NCBI RefSeq assembly: GCF_015207505.1
Contig: NZ_JADEWT010000027.1
Location: 1 to 60,742 of the forward strand
Reading direction: 5' to 3'
DNA: 60,742 nt
Source of the DNA: Tychonema sp. LEGE 06208
Lineage (GTDB): Bacteria > Cyanobacteriota > Cyanobacteriia > Cyanobacteriales > Microcoleaceae
The first letter of the stretch is position 1. Each line of letters opens with the position of its first letter. Position numbers and translations under genes: made by a program. Positions 36,254 to 42,860 of the stretch are shown piece by piece. Below the pieces are notes generated by a model. That model made no database searches, was not told the origin of the DNA, and saw only the letters and a program-made list of their open reading frames with translations.

Positions 36254-37090
36254 TTATCCTCTCTTTCTTGTCAAAATTCCTTGACTGGGACTGAACAGCA
36301 AAGCTACTAAAAATAACCCAAACACAACTAATACAATTGCCGCACCAGACGGCATATTCAAATAATAGCTAAAATACATTCCAGCCACGCTAGCTACAAT
36401 TCCAATAAGCGCTCCCAATCCCATCATTAAATGTAACTCTTTTACCAACAAATACGCCGTAATTCCCGGCCCGATTAATAGCGAAATTACTAACAGCGCC
36501 CCCACAGTTTGCAAACTCGCCACAATTGTCAGCGTAATTGCCGAAATCATTCCCAGGTAAATCCAGTTTACCGGCAAACCTGACGCTTGCGCTCCCAAAG
36601 GGTCAAAAGTATAGAATAGCAGTTCTTTGTAAAAGATTTTAACCGCCGCCAAAATTATCAAAGTTATGATAAAAGTCTGCTGTACGTCAGCGGGTGCAAC
36701 TGACAAGATATTCCCGAACAAAAACCCGTCTAAGTCTAATTTGGTTGTCCGCAATAGGCTAATCAGCGTGACGCTAATTGCTAGAAATGTAGACAATATT
36801 AATGCCATAATTGCATCAATTTTTATGCGCGATTGCGATTGAATCCACGCCATGATTACCGCGCTGATAATTCCTGAGATAAATGCGCCGATGGAAATAT
36901 TGAAGCCCAAGGAAAATGCAACGGGCAATCCTGCTAATACTGAATGGGCAATCATGTCTACCATCATTCCCATTTGTTGTACAATTAAGTAGGAGCCGAC
37001 TACGGCGCAGAGTATTCCTAGCAAAATGCCGACGGCGATCGCATTTCGCATGAACTCGAATTTGAGCGGCTCAATTAGTATGTTTAACAT
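36254..37090 (-). CDS. znuB: Zinc (or manganese) ABC transporter permease, ZnuB family
   Basis: 278 aa with about eight hydrophobic transmembrane segments (AIAVGILLGILCAVVGSYLIVQQMGMMVDMIAHSVLAGLPVAF...SGAAIVLVVFGLFLVALLF). It is the ABC-3 type permease that, as a dimer, passes a divalent metal through the inner membrane. MMVDMIAHSVLAG is the conserved family motif. It lies 127 bp downstream of the ATPase gene on the same strand, the gap being filled by a short repeat (gaagaaggaa...). Zinc is preferred over manganese because the partner binding protein has a His-rich loop. Confidence 0.92.
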   Translation of the reverse strand: MLNILIEPLKFEFMRNAIAVGILLGILCAVVGSYLIVQQMGMMVDMIAHSVLAGLPVAFSLGFNISIGAFISGIISAVIMAWIQSQSRIKIDAIMALILSTFLAISVTLISLLRTTKLDLDGFLFGNILSVAPADVQQTFIITLIILAAVKIFYKELLFYTFDPLGAQASGLPVNWIYLGMISAITLTIVASLQTVGALLVISLLIGPGITAYLLVKELHLMMGLGALIGIVASVAGMYFSYYLNMPSGAAIVLVVFGLFLVALLFSPSQGILTRKRG

Positions 37091-37217
37091 TTATAGAAGA
37101 AGGAAGTTCGGCAACGGATTTAACGGATGATGGAAGATGATTGAACCGCGAAGACGCTTTAGGCGAAGCCGCGCGTCAGCGCTAGGACACGAAGGAAGAA
37201 GGAACTTCCCCTTTGTC

Positions 37218-37937
37218 TCACGCTGCAACTAAGCTGAAATCGTATCCATAGGCTTTTTGAATATTGGTTGCGGTGAGGACTTCCCGGCTGGTTCCAGCGG
37301 CAATTAATCGTTTGTTGAGTAACAATAAATTATCGTATTGTTTTAAGGTTTCTCCTAAATCGTGGCTGATTACTAGCAAGGTTTTATTTTCGGCTTTGAG
37401 TTCGGCAAAAATATCGAAAATAATTTCTTCTGTTGCTTTGTCGATCGCATTAAATGGTTCGTCGAAGAAGAATAAATCGGCTTGTTGGGCGATCGCCCTT
37501 GCTAAGAAAATCCGCTGCTGCTGTCCCCCGGAGAGTTCGCCAATTTGCCGCGATCGCAAATCCCACATTCCCACCCGCAGCAAAGCAGTTTTCACCAATT
37601 CCTGCGACTGCTTCGAGAAACTGCGAAACCAACCAGTCTGGACAGTCCGCGCCATCATCACCGCATTTTGCACAGTAATCGGATAATCCCAGTCAATTTG
37701 CGATCGCTGCGGCACATAAGCCACCCGCGACAACTGTTCCTTCAACAACCGCCCCTGATATTTTACCAAACCCCGACAGGTCGGGATCAATCCCAGCATC
37801 GCTTTCACCATCGTGCTTTTCCCCGCGCCGTTGGGGCCGAACACCCCCGTTAATTGTCCGGGTTCTAACTGGAAATTCACGCTGTTGAGGGCCGAAATTC
37901 CTCGATAATTCACAGCCAAATCTTGCACTTCTAACAT
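37218..37937 (-). CDS. znuC: Zinc ABC transporter ATP-binding protein, ZnuC family
   Basis: 239 aa. Walker A GPNGAGKST, Q-loop YVPQRSQIDWDYP, signature LSGGQQQRIFLARAIAQ, Walker B DLFFFDEP and switch His (VISHDLGETL). YVPQRSQIDWDYPITV is characteristic of manganese/zinc-iron chelate ABC ATPases. It energises the ZnuB permease. It is transcribed away from znuA across a shared 89-bp promoter region that contains a Zur-like box, so the three genes are probably controlled together by zinc. Confidence 0.93.
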   Translation of the reverse strand: MLEVQDLAVNYRGISALNSVNFQLEPGQLTGVFGPNGAGKSTMVKAMLGLIPTCRGLVKYQGRLLKEQLSRVAYVPQRSQIDWDYPITVQNAVMMARTVQTGWFRSFSKQSQELVKTALLRVGMWDLRSRQIGELSGGQQQRIFLARAIAQQADLFFFDEPFNAIDKATEEIIFDIFAELKAENKTLLVISHDLGETLKQYDNLLLLNKRLIAAGTSREVLTATNIQKAYGYDFSLVAA

Positions 37938-37997
37938 AATTCCAGATTTTGAGAACGATTCTTGTTCGTAGCTACTAGAATAGGATAACTCTAAAAG

Positions 37998-38014
37998 TAA
38001 TAACGATTATCATT
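37998..38014. promoter_or_regulatory. Candidate Zur operator between znuC and znuA
   Basis: TAATAACGATTATCATT is close to the Fur/Zur-type 7-1-7 palindrome TGATAATNATTATCA. It lies 13 bp upstream of the znuA start and within the divergent promoter region. A weaker AT-rich match (gagaacgattcttgttc) is at 37951-37967. Confidence 0.6.
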
Positions 38015-38026
38015 CCAGAGGTAAAA

Positions 38027-39049
38027 ATGTTACAAAGATTGACCGGAAAAACCCCCAGATTCTGCGGTGCGGCGGTTTTGGCAATGGGTTTCGGGCTGGT
38101 TGGGTGCAGTTTGGGCCCCCAAGCCAGCAATTCCACGCCCCAAAGTAAGGGCTCCAACTTGCCGAAAGTCGTCGCCACCACTGGCGTTATCTGCGATATA
38201 ACGAAGGAAATAGCCCAAAGTTCGATCGACACCACCTGTCTAATTAAGCCCGGAGAAGACCCCCACGCCTACCAAACCAAGCCAGAAGACCGCAAAGCCA
38301 TTGAAACGGGCAATTTGCTTTTATACGGTGGCTACAACCACGAACCAAGCATCATTAAATTAATTAAATCCAGCAGCAATCTCGCACCCAAAATCGCCGT
38401 ACACGAACTCGCCGTTCCCAAACCGCTAATGGGCGAACACGAACACGAACCGGGGGAAGAAAAAGCAGAACAAAAATCCCCAGCCACCGACGAAAAAGTC
38501 CCCGACCCTCACGTTTGGCACAATCCTCAAAATGGCATCCGCATGGTAGCAATAATTCGCGACGAATTGATCAAAGTTTCCCCAAAAAATGCTCAACTTT
38601 ACACCACAAATGCCGCCAAACTAACAAATGATTTAATAAAAATAGATACTTGGATTAAAGCACAAATTGCGACAATTCCGGCCAACCAACGCAAATTAGT
38701 CACAACTCACGATGCACTGAGTTACTATGCCAATGCTTACGGCTTAGAAATTGCTGGAGCTTTGCAAGGAGTGACCACAGAAGAACAGCCCGCAGCAGCA
38801 AGAATCGCGGAATTATCATCAGAAATTAAGACTGCAGGAGTGCCAACAATTTTTGTAGAAACCACAACTAATCCCAAGTTAATGGAGACTGTAGCGAGGG
38901 AAGCCCATGTCAAAATTTCCGACAAAGAACTTTATAGCGACGAGTTAGGAGGCCCCGGCACCGGTGCTGATACCTACGAAGGAATGCTAAAAACTAATAC
39001 TTGTGCAATTACTTCTGGACTCGGCGGCAATTGTACTTTGCTCCCCTAG
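38027..39049 (+). CDS. znuA: Zinc-binding lipoprotein of the Znu ABC transporter (ZnuA family)
   Basis: 340 aa. Lipoprotein signal with lipobox LVGC (C27). The cluster A-I solute-binding fold shows GVICDITKEIAQ...CLIKPGEDPHAYQTKPEDRKAI with a metal His, then the charged His-rich loop (GEHEHEPGEEKAEQKS), DPHVWHNPQNG with the second His, KLVTTHDALSYYANAYGL with the third, and the C-terminal VETTTNPKLMETVAREA...YSDELGGPGTGADTYEGML. The mobile His/Glu-rich loop favours Zn2+. It captures metal in the periplasm for ZnuBC. It starts 13 bp after the Zur-like box. Confidence 0.94.
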   Translation: MLQRLTGKTPRFCGAAVLAMGFGLVGCSLGPQASNSTPQSKGSNLPKVVATTGVICDITKEIAQSSIDTTCLIKPGEDPHAYQTKPEDRKAIETGNLLLYGGYNHEPSIIKLIKSSSNLAPKIAVHELAVPKPLMGEHEHEPGEEKAEQKSPATDEKVPDPHVWHNPQNGIRMVAIIRDELIKVSPKNAQLYTTNAAKLTNDLIKIDTWIKAQIATIPANQRKLVTTHDALSYYANAYGLEIAGALQGVTTEEQPAAARIAELSSEIKTAGVPTIFVETTTNPKLMETVAREAHVKISDKELYSDELGGPGTGADTYEGMLKTNTCAITSGLGGNCTLLP

Positions 39050-39385
39050 GGCGTGCATCGCGCACCACAAACTTGCTGAGCAAGCAATTACATTTACTGT
39101 CATTGCGAGGTTGGTGAAACACAGGGAAGCAATCGCAGAATTTATCGATATATAGCCTTTCTGTGCTCTGGTATGAGGTACTATGCGGCATAGGGCATAG
39201 GCCTCCGTGGGCATACCTCACAATGCTTGATAACCGCTATAGCTTAAAATTGTTGGTGTGCAGTGCAAGCCCTACGGTTAAGCTACGTGCGCCCGAAAGC
39301 TCCCTACATTTGCTGAGTGCACAGCAAAACGCAGCTATCGCAATCGCAGGGGTTTTCGATTGCACTTGCTGCATCTGCGGTGAAT
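39050..39385. other. Intergenic region with REP-like and MITE-like repeats
   Basis: It contains a 'cattgcgagg...gaagcaatcgcag' REP-like repeat (39101-39138) of a type widespread in bacteria, and a family-B MITE-like element (39151-39241). No convincing gene. Confidence 0.55.
39151..39241. mobile_element. MITE-like element, family B
   Basis: 91 bp bounded by tatagcctttct and ataaccgctata. The core (gaggtactatgcggcatagg...ggcatacctcaca) is nearly identical to that at 24124-24217 and inverted at 19553-19651. The family ends in TA, as IS630-type MITEs do. Confidence 0.72.
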
Positions 39386-39649
39386 TTAAGGCGAGTTTTC
39401 CTCATCATCGCTAGTGGGGGGGTTTTGGCCAATTCCCAATTGCTTCTTAGAGGATTTTAAGTTTTTCCAAAGAGCCTTAATATCTTTATAAGCTTTCTCC
39501 GCGCTAATCTTTCCTCCTGTTTCCAGCGAGCAAATATAAGTTATTTTCTGAGCAAACTCCTGCAAGTTGGCATTAAATGCCAAGTTTTCTGGCGTAAAAT
39601 CACCGTAGTAGCGATTGCGAGGATGTAAAAAATCTTCCCGCTCTTTCAT
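39386..39649 (-). CDS. Small conserved cyanobacterial protein of unknown function
   Basis: 87 aa, ATG 39649 with a strong Shine-Dalgarno (AGGAGG, 7 bp upstream). The sequence MKEREDFLHPRNRYYGDFTPENLAFNANLQEFAQKITYICSLETGGKISAEKAYKDIKALWKNLKSSKK matches a family I recall from many cyanobacteria (charged, helical, with the invariant 'LAFNANLQEFA..V.YICNLETGGKIS' core). It is cytosolic, with no membrane segment. Function unknown. Confidence 0.85.
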   Translation of the reverse strand: MKEREDFLHPRNRYYGDFTPENLAFNANLQEFAQKITYICSLETGGKISAEKAYKDIKALWKNLKSSKKQLGIGQNPPTSDDEENSP

Positions 39650-39921
39650 AGGCCCCTCCTAATTCAAATTTTGGTTCTGTCTCTGCTATTAATAGCAGTC
39701 TTTGCACTTAGTATCGCGACGCTAACTTACTCTTATTGTATTCCGCTGGCAACAATTTTGCTTTTTCGCTTTGTACTTAGCCGGTCAAGGGAATTTTAAC
39801 CTTTAATTACCCGTATTTTAACCTTAAGTTAACCTAAAAGCACAAAAATTGGGAAATGCGCTGTTCGCATCTCCCTTGAGATATATTTTACGGTTAGTGA
39901 ACCTATTCTGAACCGAAATAT
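39650..39921. other. Intergenic region downstream of bmtA
   Basis: AT-rich. It holds the bmtA terminator (39845-39875) and short TTAACCT repeats (39797-39835: 'tttaaccttt', 'ttttaacctt', 'gttaaccta'). Confidence 0.5.
39843..39875 (-). terminator. Rho-independent terminator of the metallothionein gene
   Basis: Read on the minus strand: GGGAGATGCG, loop AACAG, CGCATTTCCC, then AATTTTTG. The stem is 10 bp with one G:U-type mismatch. It starts 46 bp after the metallothionein stop codon. Confidence 0.78.
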
Positions 39922-40089
39922 TTATTTGTGGCACTCGCAGCCTGTGTGGCCGCAGCCCTTGCCGTTAGGATGCCCGTCAGCACAAGCACTGCAACAATAG
40001 TGCTTGCCGCTTTTTTCGACGGCTTCTGTGAGGGTGACAACGCACAAACAAGAAGGACAGGCGCATTTCATTTGGTTGACGGTGGTCAT
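39922..40089 (-). CDS. bmtA: SmtA-type bacterial metallothionein
   Basis: 55 aa: MTTVNQMKCACPSCLCVVTL, then TEAVEKSGKHYCCSACADGH and PNGKGCGHTGCECHK. Ten Cys and four His; the pattern KCACPSCLC ... YCCSACADGH ... GCGHTGCECHK aligns along its whole length with Synechococcus SmtA, which folds around a Zn4Cys9His2 cluster. It sequesters excess zinc (also cadmium) in the cytosol. An additional Cys (YCCSAC rather than YCSEAC) is present. It is divergent from the SmtB/ZiaR-type repressor gene, with the operator between them, and is followed by its own terminator. Start ATG 40089 is preceded by GAGAAAGTAAA. Confidence 0.95.
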   Translation of the reverse strand: MTTVNQMKCACPSCLCVVTLTEAVEKSGKHYCCSACADGHPNGKGCGHTGCECHK

Positions 40090-40130
40090 TTTACTTTCTC
40101 TTGGTGGGTTTGTTTCGCTCTACTAATATG

Positions 40131-40144
40131 TGAACATATATTCA
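40131..40144. promoter_or_regulatory. SmtB-type operator
   Basis: TGAACATATATTCA is a 6-2-6 inverted repeat of the type bound by SmtB/ZiaR in smt and zia promoters. It lies 42 bp from the bmtA start and 59 bp from the repressor start, in the shared promoter region. Zinc binding to the repressor should release it and induce bmtA. Confidence 0.85.
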
Positions 40145-40202
40145 GATTTATGTCAAGGAAAGGTCAAAGTTTTGTAACAAAAGGTAAGCGAATAGCGCTA
40201 AT

Positions 40203-40646
40203 ATGAAAATGAGAATTAAAACCAGCCGGGGAAAGATGTCACCGAAGTCTGCTGTTAACGGAGCGATCGCTCAGCCCGATCGAAAAAATGATACACCAAT
40301 GTGCGATCGCCCGCATATAGTTGACAACGTCCGGGCTGGAGAAATGCAAACACAGGTGCTCAACACGGCAAAAGCTCAGCGCATGGCAGAGTTTTTCAGT
40401 CTTTTGGGAGATGCGAACCGGCTGCGGCTGGTGTCGGTGTTGGCAAATCAAGAATTGTGCGTGTGCGACTTGGCGGCGGCTTTGAGTATGAGCGAATCAG
40501 CGGTATCGCACCAGTTGCGGGCGTTGCGGGCGTTGCGGTTGGTAAGTTATCGCAAAGTTGGGAGACAAGTTTTTTATAGTTTACTCGATCGCCACGTTTT
40601 AGAACTGTATCGAGCAGTCGCCGAACATTTGGACGAAGAATCTTAA
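40203..40646 (+). CDS. smtB: ArsR/SmtB-family zinc-responsive repressor (ZiaR-like)
   Basis: 147 aa. Winged-helix core MAEFFSLLGDANRLRLVSVL...ELCVCDLAAALSMSESAVSHQLRALRALRLVSYRKVGRQVFYSL. The recognition helix SESAVSHQLRALR is nearly identical to SmtB. The alpha-5 zinc site is complete: D129, H131, H142 and E145, with the SmtB spacing (2-11-3). It also has the alpha-3 Cys pair C86-V-C88 and an N-terminal C34/H38 (PMCDRPH) as in ZiaR/CadC types, so it may bind metal at both sites. The N-terminus is longer than SmtB's, and the true start could be one of the ATGs at codons 1, 3 or 12. It is divergent from bmtA. The stop codon abuts a 333-bp heptamer array. Confidence 0.93.
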   Translation: MKMRIKTSRGKMSPKSAVNGAIAQPDRKNDTPMCDRPHIVDNVRAGEMQTQVLNTAKAQRMAEFFSLLGDANRLRLVSVLANQELCVCDLAAALSMSESAVSHQLRALRALRLVSYRKVGRQVFYSLLDRHVLELYRAVAEHLDEES

Positions 40647-40979
40647 TTAGTCAGTAGTCAGTAGTCAGTAGTCAGTAGTCAGTAGTCAGTAGTCAGTAGT
40701 CAGTAGTCATTAGTCATTAGTCAGTAGTCAGTAGTCAGTAGTCAGTAGTCAGTAGTCATTAGTCAGTAGTCAGTAGTCAGTAGTCATTAGTCAGTAGTCA
40801 TTAGTCATTAGTCAGTAGTCAGTAGTCAGTAGTCAGTAGTCAGTAGTCAGTAGTCAGTAGTCATTAGTCAGTAGTCAGTAGTCAGTAGTCATTAGTCATT
40901 AGTCATTAGTCATTAGTCAGTAGTCAGTAGTCAGTAGTCAGTAGTCAGTAGTCAGTAGTCATTAGTCAGTAGTCATTAG
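40647..40979. repeat. 333-bp STRR heptamer array (TAGTCAG/TAGTCAT)
   Basis: About 47 head-to-tail heptamers, mostly TAGTCAG with interspersed TAGTCAT, starting on the base after the smtB stop codon. The order of the two variants looks irregular. This is a long example of the short tandemly repeated repetitive sequences of filamentous cyanobacteria. It is not a CRISPR: the unit is 7 bp with no spacers. Confidence 0.95.
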
Positions 40980-41133
40980 GAATTCTTGTCGGGGCGGATT
41001 TTGTAGGGACGAGTTCACAGATATCTTTGATGCACATCGAAAATACTTATAAACTCGCCCTCCCCAACCAAAGATTTATCTAAGCGATTATGTTTAAAAC
41101 GGCCCCGACTAGAAACCAGGGCTGATCCCGATC

Positions 41134-41334
41134 TTATGCTTCGACAACAGTGTGACCGCAAGCAACTACAGCCTGTTTAATAGACTCTTCCGAGGCTTTG
41201 GCATCCACGGTGACAGTCTTGGCTGCTATATCTACATCGATTTTAGCATCGGATTCAACTGTTTTGATGGCTTCGGTAATAGTGGTTCCGCAGCCGGCAC
41301 AGACGATGGAGGGAACATGAAGTTTGAGTGGCAT
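41134..41334 (-). CDS. atx1: Atx1-like heavy-metal (copper) chaperone
   Basis: 66 aa, a single HMA domain. The metal-binding loop is VCAGCG (C12 and C15). The fold order is LKLHVPSIVCAGCGTTITEAIKTV, KIDVDIAAKTVTVDA and EESIKQAVVACGHTVVEA, the last with the His in loop 5 (CGH) typical of cyanobacterial Atx1. Such proteins carry Cu(I) to the P-type ATPases CtaA and PacS; the loop His distinguishes them from other chaperones. No ATPase gene is adjacent. It belongs with the surrounding zinc genes only by location. Confidence 0.92.
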   Translation of the reverse strand: MPLKLHVPSIVCAGCGTTITEAIKTVESDAKIDVDIAAKTVTVDAKASEESIKQAVVACGHTVVEA

Positions 41335-41524
41335 AATTAAACCAGATATTGTAGATTGCAGGATTTATTCTGCTTTTATTTTAACCTGATTTCGGTGGGC
41401 TTTCATAATATTTGTTGAAAGTTTAGCTGCGGGTAGAGAGTCAGGCATTACTTTTTGCTGTCTCAGCAGTGGGCTTTCGGTGCAATTCCGGCTGGGGTTG
41501 AAAACCCCGGTCGGATTGATGATT

Positions 41525-42289
41525 TTAGTCCCAGCCGAAGTCTCGATCGCACAATTGAGCTAATCTCTGATTGTGCGATCGATAATACGCCTTCAATTGC
41601 TCGTATACTTTCTCGTCCACGGGCGAATATTGGGTAGCATTGTGTTTTTGGTAGGCTTTGAGTTGGTGCGGCGGCAAGCCTAGAAATTCTAACACGCTGT
41701 TGTACGTGACTGCGGGATTGGTATATAAATCTTCGCTTTTGAGGATTAAAAGTTGTTCTTTAGGAAATAGTTTCATCCAAGCAGGGAGTTGGTCGGCGTA
41801 GATGCCGCGGCTTAAATAAGAGTGGTGTTGGTGTTCGTAACTAAAGTAAGTTGGGTCGGCTAGGAGTTTTTCTAGTTCGCCTTTTAGTCTTTCGGGTTCT
41901 AGGGCGATCGCCTCTTCAAAAGATAGCGATTCGTATTGAATTTTGATATAGTAATAGTAGTGGGAAATTGCGCGGTCTACAGGGTTTCTCAGCAATACTA
42001 TTAATTTGACTTCTGGACATAAGTCGTAAATTCGCTGGGGAACGTGGGGGTGAAAAATGTAATAGGGGCTGGCTTCTCCGGTGATTTTGTGTCCGCGTTC
42101 TGCTGCTGTGGGAAATTGGGAGTAATACCATTCTGGGCCTTTGTCGAATTGGAGGTCGAAATAATGTATTTCTTTGACGGCGGCGGGGGCGATTTGGGGA
42201 TGTTGGGTGAGACCGGCGTAGAGGGATGTTGTGCCGCCTTTTTGAGCGCCAATGATGATGAAATGTGGGGGATTTGGGGTTGGTTTCAC
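41525..42289 (-). CDS. PAPS-dependent sulfotransferase
   Basis: 254 aa. 5'-phosphosulfate loop HFIIIGAQKGGTTSLYAGLTQHP and 3'-phosphate motif LRNPVDRAISHYYYYIK; the C-terminal region (ILKSEDLYTNPAVTYNSVLEFLGLP, YSPVDEKVYEQLKAYYRSHNQRLAQL) follows the heparan-sulfate-type sulfotransferase family. It transfers sulfate from PAPS to a carbohydrate or small molecule. Its place directly upstream of (and divergent from) the hps pseudopilin genes makes a role in sulfating secreted polysaccharide an attractive, unproven idea. ATG 42289 gives a compact N-terminus. Catalytic His/Lys cannot be fixed by eye. Confidence 0.88.
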   Translation of the reverse strand: MKPTPNPPHFIIIGAQKGGTTSLYAGLTQHPQIAPAAVKEIHYFDLQFDKGPEWYYSQFPTAAERGHKITGEASPYYIFHPHVPQRIYDLCPEVKLIVLLRNPVDRAISHYYYYIKIQYESLSFEEAIALEPERLKGELEKLLADPTYFSYEHQHHSYLSRGIYADQLPAWMKLFPKEQLLILKSEDLYTNPAVTYNSVLEFLGLPPHQLKAYQKHNATQYSPVDEKVYEQLKAYYRSHNQRLAQLCDRDFGWD

Positions 42290-42860
42290 AGTTGTTGAAT
42301 TTTTGTAGTTCTTAATAATCGATCGCCATTTTAATACCCAGCGTAAAAAATTGTTGCTGCCCTAGGGTCGATCGACCTCCTAGGGACTGGCCACCGCGCC
42401 CGAAGCCTGTCAACTTAACTCGAAAATTAACCCGAAAAACCGCAAACCGTCGGGGAATTAATTCCCTGCCGGACTTGCCGGACTGCGGATTTGACGAAGT
42501 TGTTAATAAACCGTATTTTATCAAATGCGCCCCAGCGATGAATTGGAAACGATCGCGATCGCACTTCAACAGCGATCGAAATCACTTTAGGGCTGAACGC
42601 TGACAATAGGATAGAACTAGACTAGAGTGGAGTTACCCAGCCCAAATCCTTGCGGAGCAAATCTTTGGGAAAAAAATATATTGCCTGCGAGTTCGATCGC
42701 CCGTTTGTCGCTTTTATTTTTTCGCTAAAGTGCACATTTTGTAAATTTCTGCAAGGGTTGATATGGATGTTGTGGAAATTGGGAACAATAAAGGTGGGAT
42801 CGTACTGTTGAGCAGTATCTACCGGCAATACCATCTCTGAAATTATTCAGGAAGGCGTCA
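42290..42860. other. Divergent promoter region of the sulfotransferase and hpsA
   Basis: 570 bp with HIP1-like sites and no supported gene. The last ~100 bp form the hpsA leader (ggaaggcg 9 bp before its ATG). Confidence 0.4.

Noticed and set aside
40647-40979. Regularly spaced repeats resembling a CRISPR array
   Set aside because: The unit is 7 bp and contiguous, with no spacers; it is an STRR heptamer array.
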